Positions 1-8,137 of a stretch of DNA of 64,000 nucleotides are shown here, piece after piece (position 1 is the stretch's first letter; every line of letters starts with the position of its first letter). Source of the stretch: Muribaculaceae bacterium (GTDB lineage: Bacteria; Bacteroidota; Bacteroidia; Bacteroidales; Muribaculaceae); assembly GCA_022508985.1 (NCBI GenBank), contig JAFLUA010000003.1:124001-188000 (forward strand), written 5' to 3'. A program made the position numbers and the translations under genes. A model generated the notes under the pieces. It saw only the letters and a list, made by a program, of their open reading frames with translations. It ran no database searches and was not told the origin of the DNA.

Positions 1-3000
1 CCGCCTCGGCGACGGTTAGTGTTGACGTCGATAATTTGCGTTATACTGTCGATACTGATGCAAAAACTGCGGAGGTTTACGGATTAGCAACTGCATATTC
101 ATCAGCTACGATTAAAGACCTTGTTATTCCGGATTTTATTGAGTACGACGATTCAGACATCCCGGTAATATCTATTAGGGACAGCGCCTTTTCCCCAAAT
201 AAAAATCTCACAGGTTCGTTGACTATCGGCAACAATGTACAGACAATCGGTAACGATGCTTTCTGGAGCTGTTCGGGCTTTACCGGATCGCTAACTATCG
301 GCAACTCCGTGCAGACAATCGGGAACAATGCTTTCGAGGACTGTTCGGGCTTTACCGGATCGCTAACTATCGGCAACTCCGTGCAGACAATAGGTAACTA
401 TGCTTTCTATCAATGTTCGGGTTTTACCGGATCGCTGACGATTCCCGACAATGTTGAAGAAATCGGCAACTATGCTTTTAGGCTTTGTAGCGGCTTTACC
501 GGATCGTTGACAATAGGTGATAATGTACAGACAATCGGTGAGAGGGCTTTCGAGAACTGTTCGGGCTTTACCGGATCGCTGACGATTCCCGACAATGTTG
601 AAGAAATCGGCAACTATGCTTTTAGGCTTTGTAGCGGCTTTACCGGATCGTTGACAATAGGTGATAATGTACAGACAATCGGGAACCAAGCTTTCGATAG
701 CTGTTCGGGCTTTACCGGATCGCTGACGATTCCCGACAATGTTGAAGAAATCGGCAACTATGCTTTCGAGGACTGTTCGGGCTTTACCGGATCGCTAACT
801 ATCGGCAACTCCGTGCAGACAATCGGGAACGGTGCTTTTAAATATTGTAGCGGTTTTACAGGCTCGCTGACAATTCCCGACAATGTACAAACGATAGGGC
901 TGCAAGCATTCTATGATTGTAAAAATTTTACGGGTGAGTTAAAGATACCGGAGTCTGTAAAAGAAATCGGCCCAACCTGTTTTTCAAGTTGTGAAAAAAT
1001 AACATCTTTGGTAATCACGTCTTCCAATACTGTCATTAATTATCAAGCCTTTTTTTGCAGAGCTCTTGAATCCATAACTTGCTTAGGGATCACGCCCCCG
1101 AAATGTGTAGGCGGGAGCAGTATATTCGAGAGTGTATTTTTTACTACAAGCTATAATAAGCCTCTTTATGTACCTGCGGAATCTATAACTCTTTACAAAA
1201 ACGCTACAGAATGGAAAAAATTCCAATACATCAATCCCATATCAACCGAAGCTACCGACATCAAACTGAGTAAATCGGAATTAGAGCTGGCGATTGGCGA
1301 ATCGGAAACTCTTATAGCTACTCTGACCCCCGAAGACGCAACAACCGAAATCGTTTGGTCGGTCGATGATGCCGGCAAGGACATTATCGCTGTTGACCAA
1401 ACCGGCAAGGTAACCGCGCTTGCTGTAGGCGATGCAACAGTAACTGCCACTGCAGGAAATGTATCCGCCACCTGCAAGGTGACAGTCAACCCCATACTTG
1501 CCACAACGGTAACAATCAGTATACCGGATAAGGACGTGTTCGTCGGCGACAAGATTACGCTTACAGCCAGCATAACTCCCGAAAACACTACCGACAAGAC
1601 TCTGGTTTGGACCTCGGAGACTCCGGAGGTTGCCACTATCGACGCAGCAAGCGGCGAACTGACTGCCGTAGCTCCCGGTGAGGCAAAAATCAAGGTGGCC
1701 TGCGGCAATGTGTCGGCAACGGCCACAATCACTGTAAAACCGATTCTCGCTCAGTCTGTTAGGCTTAGCGCAGAAGATATTACACTCTTGGTCGGCGCAT
1801 CTCAAAAGCTGTCGGCCACTATTGAACCCGAAAACACTACCGACAAGTCTGTAACATGGAAGTCGGACAACGAGGCCATCGCTACTGTCAGCGAGGACGG
1901 CACAGTGACAGCCATTTCGGTCGGCACAGCAAATATCACCGCTACCTGCGGCGAAGTATCGGCAACCTGCAAGGTGACCGTCAACCCCGTGCTTGCCTCG
2001 ACAGTAACAATCAACCTGCCTGATAAGGACGTGTTCGTAGGCGACAAGATTACGCTTACAGCCAGTATAACTCCCGAAAACACCACGGACAAGACGTTGG
2101 TTTGGACGTCGGAGGCTCCGGCGATTGCCACTATCGACGCAGCAAGCGGCGAACTGACTGCCGTAGCTCCCGGAGAGGCAAAAATCAAGGTGGCCTGCGG
2201 CGATGTGTCGGCAACGGCCACAATCACCGTAAAACCAATTCTCGCTCAGTCTGTTACGCTTAGCGCAGAGGATATTACACTCTTGGTCGGCGCCTCGCAA
2301 AAGCTGTCGGCCACTATTGAACCCGAAAACACTACCGACCAGTCTGTAACGTGGAAGTCTGACAACGAGGCCATCGCTACTGTCAGCGAGGACGGCACAG
2401 TCTCAGCCGTTTCGGTCGGCACAGCAAACATCACTGCGACTTGCGGCGAAGTGACGGCTACCTGCAAGGTTACAGTAACACCGGTATCGCCGTCGTCAAT
2501 CGAGTTAAACATTAGAGATATGGTGCTCTACATTGGTCAGAGCGAGACCATTCAGGCCATAGTAAGACCGCCTAACACCACAAATCCGACCGTAACATGG
2601 CGAAGCGAAGACGAATCGATTGCAACAGTGTCGGCCGACGGTAAGGTGATAGGTATCAGCGAGGGCACAACAACCATTACGGCAACTTGCGGCGAAGTGT
2701 CGGCCACTTGCGCGGTAACCGTCAAACCAATTCCGGCTTCAAACATCGAGATAACCACGGGCGATGTGACCTTGACTATCGGTAGCACCACCACCTTGGC
2801 TGCCAAAGTGTCGCCCGAAAACACCACGCATCCCGACGTAGAATGGGTGTCGTCGGACACAGACATCGCTACGATAGCGGCCGATGGAACGGTAACAGCC
2901 GTTAGCGTCGGAACAGCTATCATTACGGCAAAATGCGGCAACGTCTCCGCCACTTGTACTGTAACAGTTATTCCTGTGCCATCGGATGGCATTGTGGTCA

Positions 3001-4568
3001 CACCTACTTCGGTTTCGATGTTGTTGGGCGATGAAGTGACACTTAAGGCTACTGTCTACCCTGAAAACACTACCGACAAGACCGTGACTTGGGGCTCCGA
3101 TAAGCCGAGCGTAGCCTCGGTATCGTCGAACGGCGTTGTTACGGCTTTGAGTGTAGGCACGGCGACTATAACAGCAAGCAACGGAACGTCGAAAGCCACA
3201 TGCGAGGTTACGGTTAATCCCGTTGTGGCCACCGGAATTTCGCTTAATGTACAGGATGAAACGATTTTTGTAGCTTCCACCACTCAGCTTATTGCCACCA
3301 TTTCTCCCTTCAATGTAACAGATAAGACCATAACATGGACGTCGAGCAAGCCCGAAATAGCCACAGTGAGCGACAACGGACTTGTGACCGGTATATCGGT
3401 AGGCACTACGACCGTTACGGCGACTATCGGCTCCGTCTCTGCTTCTGCCCAAATAAATGTGGTGCATCGAATTCCCGACATCGACCCCTCGGTGACAACT
3501 TCCGATAGAGATATTAAAACTATTTCAGGGAAACCGGTCAACATGGCCGTGTATCCCGTGGGTGGCGAACCGACAGGCTGGTCTTACACTTGGACTAAGA
3601 ACGGTGAAGTAGTGTCTCAATCCACAGAGCTGAATATCACAGCCATAAATGAATCTGAAAGTGTGATTGCCGAGACATATCGGGTAAAAGTGGAAAACGA
3701 AATCGACAAAGTTGTGATACTCTCCGAAATATTTGATTTCGTGGTTCAAATATATCCCGCCGTTGACGAAAATCTTAATGACGTAGACATCACTATTTCG
3801 ACCGGAAACGGCAGCTCGAACAAGACGCGCGAGGGCAATACGGTCGCTCTCTCCGTAACGACTCCCGCCGGTGGCTATCCCAACGGGTGGGAATATGTAT
3901 GGAGCGACGCTACGGGCGAAATTGGCAACGAAGAGACAGTAGAAACCATTGCGACAATGTCAGCCGGCAGCTCAATGGCGACAGAAGAAAACACCTACAA
4001 ATTGAAGATAACTAATTATGGTCCCGAAGGCGATGTTTGGGCGCAATTTAATCTGGAATCGAATTTAGAGGTATATCGCAGGCCCCAGACTCCTTTACAG
4101 TTGTTGCGTAAAGGCGATGGCACTTCGCATACATTCGTTGTAATGATGCCACTGTCTGATTCTCAACTCGAACAGTTAAATTATAGTTTCGTGTACGGCT
4201 GGACCGACTCGGAAGGTAATGACCATATTTTGGAACAGAGTAAACTCCGCTATTGTCATACCGAGGCCGAAATTTACAATAACTCCTCAAACAAATTCTG
4301 GGTATACTCGCTTTGGAACTATCCTGACGGAAGCGTTGTAAGCAGCGGTCTGTGCTATCTTGACGGTGGCATCGACGAAACATTCGACGCATCGGTGTTT
4401 GACGGAAGCTATGTATTTAATGAAATGTCGACAAAGAGCGGAAAAGCCGTCTATAGAATCGACGGGCTGTATATGGGCGAATCCATAAATAATTTGCTCC
4501 CGGGTATTTATATCGTAATATCGGAATCAAACGGAGTGAAGAGTTCACAAAAAATAGTAATACGCTAA
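1..4568 (+). CDS. Giant surface protein with LRR_5 repeats, nine Big_2 domains and a T9SS-like tail (5' end missing)
   Basis: The reading frame (codons from base 3) is open to the left edge, so the start and probably the signal peptide lie outside the window; the TTG at base 36 is only an internal codon. After a short N-terminal stretch come eleven BspA-like LRR_5 units of 24 residues (about 207-998) plus a degenerate twelfth. Nine Big_2 Ig-like domains of about 82 residues follow (1251-3470), then two PKD/Ig-like domains. The C-terminus contains LLPGIYIV and ends KIVIR, resembling a type IX secretion sorting domain. Such proteins are usually surface-exposed adhesins; that role is inferred. 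The domain calls are firm from the repeated motifs, the T9SS tail less so. A beta-barrel gene follows 13 bases downstream. Confidence 0.88.
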   Translation, partial: ASATVSVDVDNLRYTVDTDAKTAEVYGLATAYSSATIKDLVIPDFIEYDDSDIPVISIRDSAFSPNKNLTGSLTIGNNVQTIGNDAFWSCSGFTGSLTIGNSVQTIGNNAFEDCSGFTGSLTIGNSVQTIGNYAFYQCSGFTGSLTIPDNVEEIGNYAFRLCSGFTGSLTIGDNVQTIGERAFENCSGFTGSLTIPDNVEEIGNYAFRLCSGFTGSLTIGDNVQTIGNQAFDSCSGFTGSLTIPDNVEEIGNYAFEDCSGFTGSLTIGNSVQTIGNGAFKYCSGFTGSLTIPDNVQTIGLQAFYDCKNFTGELKIPESVKEIGPTCFSSCEKITSLVITSSNTVINYQAFFCRALESITCLGITPPKCVGGSSIFESVFFTTSYNKPLYVPAESITLYKNATEWKKFQYINPISTEATDIKLSKSELELAIGESETLIATLTPEDATTEIVWSVDDAGKDIIAVDQTGKVTALAVGDATVTATAGNVSATCKVTVNPILATTVTISIPDKDVFVGDKITLTASITPENTTDKTLVWTSETPEVATIDAASGELTAVAPGEAKIKVACGNVSATATITVKPILAQSVRLSAEDITLLVGASQKLSATIEPENTTDKSVTWKSDNEAIATVSEDGTVTAISVGTANITATCGEVSATCKVTVNPVLASTVTINLPDKDVFVGDKITLTASITPENTTDKTLVWTSEAPAIATIDAASGELTAVAPGEAKIKVACGDVSATATITVKPILAQSVTLSAEDITLLVGASQKLSATIEPENTTDQSVTWKSDNEAIATVSEDGTVSAVSVGTANITATCGEVTATCKVTVTPVSPSSIELNIRDMVLYIGQSETIQAIVRPPNTTNPTVTWRSEDESIATVSADGKVIGISEGTTTITATCGEVSATCAVTVKPIPASNIEITTGDVTLTIGSTTTLAAKVSPENTTHPDVEWVSSDTDIATIAADGTVTAVSVGTAIITAKCGNVSATCTVTVIPVPSDGIVVTPTSVSMLLGDEVTLKATVYPENTTDKTVTWGSDKPSVASVSSNGVVTALSVGTATITASNGTSKATCEVTVNPVVATGISLNVQDETIFVASTTQLIATISPFNVTDKTITWTSSKPEIATVSDNGLVTGISVGTTTVTATIGSVSASAQINVVHRIPDIDPSVTTSDRDIKTISGKPVNMAVYPVGGEPTGWSYTWTKNGEVVSQSTELNITAINESESVIAETYRVKVENEIDKVVILSEIFDFVVQIYPAVDENLNDVDITISTGNGSSNKTREGNTVALSVTTPAGGYPNGWEYVWSDATGEIGNEETVETIATMSAGSSMATEENTYKLKITNYGPEGDVWAQFNLESNLEVYRRPQTPLQLLRKGDGTSHTFVVMMPLSDSQLEQLNYSFVYGWTDSEGNDHILEQSKLRYCHTEAEIYNNSSNKFWVYSLWNYPDGSVVSSGLCYLDGGIDETFDASVFDGSYVFNEMSTKSGKAVYRIDGLYMGESINNLLPGIYIVISESNGVKSSQKIVIR
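207..998 (+). repeat. 72-bp tandem repeat array (LRR_5 coding)
   Basis: Eleven in-frame 72-bp units encode 24-residue leucine-rich repeats built around G-SLTI-x3-V-x2-IG-x2-AF-x2-CS. Two unit types alternate over much of the array (GxNVQTIG and PDNVEEIG), giving a 144-bp higher-order period. The stretch from about 421 recurs from about 565, almost identically and exactly 144 bp away, which points to recent duplication or gene conversion. Confidence 0.9.
1497..2486 (+). repeat. 495-bp tandem duplication of a Big_2 domain pair
   Basis: Bases 1497-1991 (Big_2 domains 2 and 3) and 1992-2486 (domains 4 and 5) are near-identical in DNA and protein. Both begin LA-x-TV and carry DKDVFVGDKITLTASI and then LLVGASQKLSATIEPENTT. 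The other five Big_2 domains are much more diverged, so this pair was duplicated recently in frame. Confidence 0.85.
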
Positions 4569-4581
4569 TTATAGAAAATTT

Positions 4582-5478
4582 ATGAAAAAAGTAATATTAT
4601 ATTCATCTGTTCTTTTGATTTGTGGGCTATTCTCTTTCTCCGCAAACGCTCAGAAATTTGCAGTAAAAGCAAGCGGTGACATAGGTCTCGGCAACGCTTT
4701 GTCGCTCTCTTCCGATTTGCCGGGATTAACGACAAAATCTTCGTCAAACGCCTTTGGAGTCGACTTCGGTTACACATTTTGGCAAAAGGGTAACAACTCT
4801 TTGGCGGCCAATATCGGACTTGGTTATAGAATGGCGTCAGCCACTTTCGACGTTTCGGGTTTTGAGTACAACTATGCCGCCCCGGCAGCTGCCGATAACG
4901 ACGGCAACCCTTATCAGAGATACACGTCTCTTTCAGATGTGAATCAGAAGGTAGACATGGGCTATCTCAATATCCCCGTTTATCTGCAATATCAATACCG
5001 AATCACCAACTGGCTCGGTGTACATGCCGACTTAGGCTTCGGTCTCGGGTTCAAGTGTGCCGGTAAAGTTAGTTCGACCAAAGGTAAGGCCTACTCCTAC
5101 GGCGTATATCCTGAATATGACAATCTGTTGATCGATGCCGATTATCTGAACGATTTCGGAAACCGAGACCTGGCCAATGCAAAGGTGGGAGCCACCGATA
5201 TTAAAGGCTTTTCAGCCTCTATTCTGGCCGGAGCAGGTTTTGAGTTCTATGTCGGCGGTCCCGTCTCGATTGATTTAGGCCTTAGATATAATGCCGGTCT
5301 AACCGGGGTATTTGGCAGCAAATACGCTTTCGGCACAACTTCGAAGATAACTCACGAAAATGCACCAGTTACCTATACGGTGGCCGATGGGCAGCAAATT
5401 AAGGCGTTAAGCAGCTACTCTACCAAAAGTCACCTTAACCCGTTTAGCCTCCATATAGGCGTGAACGTGAGATTTTAG
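4582..5478 (+). CDS. Outer-membrane beta-barrel protein
   Basis: A 298-residue protein with a Sec signal peptide (MKKVILYSSVLLICGLFSFS, cleavage likely after ANA). The mature part alternates short amphipathic strands with Gly/aromatic residues (GYTFWQKG, YLQYQYRI, FSASILAGAGFEFYVGG, DLGLRYNAGL) and ends LHIGVNVRF, the terminal aromatic typical of outer-membrane barrels. It fits the PorT/OMP_b-brl class; a specific function cannot be named. It lies 13 bases after the giant repeat protein and is probably cotranscribed with it, so a role linked to that protein is possible. A hairpin follows at 5501. Confidence 0.75.
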   Translation: MKKVILYSSVLLICGLFSFSANAQKFAVKASGDIGLGNALSLSSDLPGLTTKSSSNAFGVDFGYTFWQKGNNSLAANIGLGYRMASATFDVSGFEYNYAAPAAADNDGNPYQRYTSLSDVNQKVDMGYLNIPVYLQYQYRITNWLGVHADLGFGLGFKCAGKVSSTKGKAYSYGVYPEYDNLLIDADYLNDFGNRDLANAKVGATDIKGFSASILAGAGFEFYVGGPVSIDLGLRYNAGLTGVFGSKYAFGTTSKITHENAPVTYTVADGQQIKALSSYSTKSHLNPFSLHIGVNVRF

Positions 5479-5500
5479 GCTACTCTATTATCGATTAATC

Positions 5501-5533
5501 AAAGAGGGTGTCCCAAATGAGGCATCCTCTTTC
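5501..5533 (+). terminator. Hairpin terminator after the beta-barrel gene
   Basis: AAAGAGGGTGTC pairs with GGCATCCTCTTT around an 8-base loop. Related hairpins occur at 41559 and 58754. Confidence 0.7.
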
Positions 5534-5982
5534 GTTTGCTAACGTGTTGTAAAACATGAAACAAAACCCCGTCTTTGTGCCTATCAAATAAGAGTGTTCA
5601 GACAGGCAAACACGACCATAAATAGGAGAATAATTTCCATAGCAGACTCATTTTAATTATTTGCAATATTGCATCGGCAGCTCAAGCGATACTGCGCTTC
5701 CTGTAAAAAGAAAGCGCAGACTTTCGCCATACGCTGTCCGGGCCCACCACAGGCCACAATCTACTATGGGGAAATAGTCCGCGCTATATGGCACGAACCC
5801 CAATGTAAATTGTTTATGCTCTCTCTTTCGGTCGAGGTGGTGGTTCAGACAGCGATTGAGCTTATATATTTTGCGGTATTGTATTTCGGCCAACACTGCC
5901 TCGCAAAATTAACAAAAAAATTTGACACACGGCTGCTTATTGCCATAAAAGCGGAATTTAACGAATATTAAGTTTTAGCAGG
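5534..5982. other. Intergenic region without a supported gene
   Basis: Overlapping short ORFs on both strands (5669-5971 plus, 5657-5896 minus) show no recognisable motif and look like chance frames. An 8-bp inverted repeat (CTGCGCTT at 5692, AAGCGCAG at 5712) and the palindromic TGCAATATTGCA near 5661 are visible. No tRNA-like fold was seen. A small RNA cannot be excluded. Confidence 0.4.
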
Positions 5983-6013
5983 TTGGCGTTATCCGAAAAA
6001 GTGCCTAAATTTG
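5983..6013 (+). promoter_or_regulatory. Bacteroidota-type promoter for greA
   Basis: TTGG at 5983 and TAAATTTG at 6006-6013 are separated by 19 bases, matching the TTG/TAnnTTTG consensus. This leaves a leader of roughly 90 bases before greA. Confidence 0.6.
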
Positions 6014-6110
6014 CAAGCGATAATAAAAGAATCATGTTCATAAGGGCTCGACCATCGCTGGCTGCGGAGTTGAGTTTCTTTCTTTTTTTTGTATTTTAGA
6101 CATAGAAATT

Positions 6111-6581
6111 ATGGCAATAACTTATATGACCAAAGATGGCTATGACCGAAAACTCGAAGAAATAGCCTACCTCGAAACGGTAAAGCGACCCGAAATAAGC
6201 CGCGCTATAGCCGAAGCTCGCGATAAAGGCGACCTGTCGGAAAATGCCGAGTATGATGCTGCTAAAGAAGCGCAAGGCCTTCTCGAGATGAAAATAGCAC
6301 AGTTGAAAGACCTCGTGGCTAATGCTCGCATTATCGACGAAAGCAAGCTCACAACCGATGAGGTGCAGATGCTCAACCGTGTTCGCATTCGCAACGTGGC
6401 TACCGGTATGGAAGCTGAATACACCATCGTTGCCGATAGCGAAGCCGACATGAAAGCTAAAAAAATAGCAATATCTACGCCTATTGCGCGCGGGCTGATT
6501 GGCCATAAAAAAGGCGACGTAGTGCAAATTACAATACCGGCCGGCACCGTAAGCTTTGAGATTCTTGAAATAAGCCTCTAA
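6111..6581 (+). CDS. greA: Transcription elongation factor GreA
   Basis: 156 residues, the usual GreA length. GreA stimulates the RNA-cleavage activity of stalled RNA polymerase through its secondary channel. The N-terminal coiled-coil hairpin carries the signature RPEISRAIAEARDKGDLSENAEYDAA (shown in pieces: residues near 23-48, with the acidic DLSENAEY tip). The C-terminal FKBP-like domain includes TPIARGLIGHKKGD and ends VSFEILEISL. It starts at ATG after a long pyrimidine-rich leader and is followed 12 bases later by the HIT protein, a common Bacteroidales pairing. Confidence 0.96.
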   Translation: MAITYMTKDGYDRKLEEIAYLETVKRPEISRAIAEARDKGDLSENAEYDAAKEAQGLLEMKIAQLKDLVANARIIDESKLTTDEVQMLNRVRIRNVATGMEAEYTIVADSEADMKAKKIAISTPIARGLIGHKKGDVVQITIPAGTVSFEILEISL

Positions 6582-6593
6582 CTATTATCTCCC

Positions 6594-6989
6594 ATGCCTT
6601 CTATCTTTTCTCGTATTATAGCCGGTGAAATCCCTTCATATCGTGTTGCTGAAGACGATAAGCATTATGCTTTCCTCGACATCAACCCTCTTTCTGAAGG
6701 TCACACCTTAGTAGTGCCCAAACGTGAGGTCGATTATATTTTCGATCTTAGCAACGACGAATACACAGCCTTGCAGCTATTTGCAAAGCGCGTTGCCGCC
6801 GCCGTGGAAAAAAGCACCGACTGCCGCCGTATTGCAACGGCCGTCATAGGTCTTGAAGTGCCGCATGCTCACATCCACATCGTGCCAATAAAAACCGAAG
6901 GCGACTTGGATTTCCGCAAAGAAAAATTAAAACTCACGCCCGAGCGTATGGCTGAAATAGCCGCCGCTATAGCATCTAATTTTGAATAA
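6594..6989 (+). CDS. HIT family nucleotide-binding protein
   Basis: 131 residues with the histidine-triad motif HAHIHIVP near residue 90, in which the middle His acts as the nucleophile of nucleotidyl hydrolases and transferases. The N-terminus (SIFSRIIAGEIPSYRVAED, AFLDINPLSEGHTLVVPK) is typical of Hint/HinT-like proteins that hydrolyse purine nucleoside phosphoramidates. It is cytoplasmic and probably cotranscribed with greA. The exact substrate is not evident. Confidence 0.93.
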   Translation: MPSIFSRIIAGEIPSYRVAEDDKHYAFLDINPLSEGHTLVVPKREVDYIFDLSNDEYTALQLFAKRVAAAVEKSTDCRRIATAVIGLEVPHAHIHIVPIKTEGDLDFRKEKLKLTPERMAEIAAAIASNFE

Positions 6990-6990
6990 T

Positions 6991-8070
6991 ATGAAAGCAA
7001 AATTTATATTTGGAGCTATTGCCGCCTTGGCAATGACATCGTGCGGTGGTGCAGGATGGAGCGTAACAGGTACGGTTAATGGTGCTGAAAAGGGCACAAA
7101 AATGGCCGTCGAAGCTTATAACGCAGGCATCTGGTATGTTGTCGATTCTGTTGAAATAGGTAACGACGGCAAATTTGCTTACAAAGCAAATGCGCCTATG
7201 CCTTCAATCGACATTCTACGCCTCACATTACCTGGAAAAGGTAGTGTTTGCTTCCCCATCGACTCTGTCGATGCCATTACCCTCGACGCCGACGCCGCCA
7301 CTTTTGGCACCGGCCATAAACTTGGAGGTAGCGATATTGCGCACACCTTTGCCGTTGTCGACAGCATTGCCGCATCAACCACCGATGTAGCAGAGTTACA
7401 ACGCAAACTTGCCGGTTTTATAACAACCGACACTACCGGCATCGTTGCATACTACACCGTGGGCAAATCGGTGGGCAACACGCCCGTATTCAACCCGGCC
7501 GACAACCTCGGCAATCGCCTCTATGGCGCTGCAACACAAGTATATGCACACTATCGCCCGAACGACCCCCGAGGCCTGGCTTTGCAGCAAGCGTATTTCA
7601 ACGGGCGCCAAGCGCTCGGGAAAATTATACCGGAAGCGCCGGAACAGGTTTTTGAAGTAGAAGAAACAGGTCTTATCGACATTAAACGTTATGACAACAA
7701 AGGCGTGTTACAATCGCTGAGCGAAGTTGCGCAGAAAGGCAAAGTTGTCCTTCTCAGTTTCACCGATTATAGCCTGCCAAACTCTCCTTCTTATAACAAT
7801 ATCCTTAACGACCTATACACTCTCTATAGCGCAAAAGGGTTTGAAATTTATCAAATCGCCTTCGACGCCGACGAAGTATCGTGGAAAGAAGCGGCCCTCA
7901 ACCTCCCTTGGATAACGGTTTGGAATTCTTCAAGCGACGGGGCTGGGGCTCTGGCTTCGTATAACGTAGGTGCGTTGCCAACAACGTTTATCATCGACCG
8001 CAAGGGCGATTTAGGCACTCGCGTTGTCGACCCGGCAGACCTTCCTAAACAAATTGCAAAATACTTCTGA
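6991..8070 (+). CDS. DUF4369/thioredoxin-like lipoprotein lacking the CxxC pair
   Basis: The ATG at 6991 gives a 359-residue lipoprotein with signal and lipobox (AALAMTSC); an upstream TTG that overlaps the HIT stop codon is less likely. The N-terminal half (TGTVNGAEKGTKMAVEAY) resembles DUF4369, which often precedes TlpA/ResA-like thioredoxin domains in Bacteroidota. The C-terminal half has the thioredoxin fold outline (GKVVLLSFTDYS, then VGALPTTFIIDRKGDL with the cis-Pro loop). The expected WCxxC site reads YSLPNSPS, without cysteines, so disulfide chemistry is unlikely. Probably an envelope protein of unknown role. Confidence 0.8.
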   Translation: MKAKFIFGAIAALAMTSCGGAGWSVTGTVNGAEKGTKMAVEAYNAGIWYVVDSVEIGNDGKFAYKANAPMPSIDILRLTLPGKGSVCFPIDSVDAITLDADAATFGTGHKLGGSDIAHTFAVVDSIAASTTDVAELQRKLAGFITTDTTGIVAYYTVGKSVGNTPVFNPADNLGNRLYGAATQVYAHYRPNDPRGLALQQAYFNGRQALGKIIPEAPEQVFEVEETGLIDIKRYDNKGVLQSLSEVAQKGKVVLLSFTDYSLPNSPSYNNILNDLYTLYSAKGFEIYQIAFDADEVSWKEAALNLPWITVWNSSSDGAGALASYNVGALPTTFIIDRKGDLGTRVVDPADLPKQIAKYF

Positions 8071-8078
8071 TAGCTTTT

Positions 8079-8111
8079 GATACGGACCGCAGATTTTTTG
8101 CGGCCCGTATC
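8079..8111 (+). terminator. Rho-independent terminator
   Basis: GATACGGACCGCA and TGCGGCCCGTATC form a long stem around a T-rich loop, followed by TATTTTTA. Confidence 0.75.
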
Positions 8112-8137
8112 TATTTTTATAAACCTAAACCTATATT

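Noticed and set aside
207-998. Possible CRISPR-like or other repeat array
   Set aside because: The units are contiguous without spacers and lie in frame inside a leucine-rich repeat protein.
77-3749. Long minus-strand and out-of-frame ORFs opposite the repeat and Big_2 regions
   Set aside because: They are shadows of the repetitive coding strand; their translations show no signal, motif or start context of their own.
5657-5971. Overlapping ORFs of 79-100 residues in the greA intergenic region
   Set aside because: No motif, atypical composition and no start context; both strands are open by chance.
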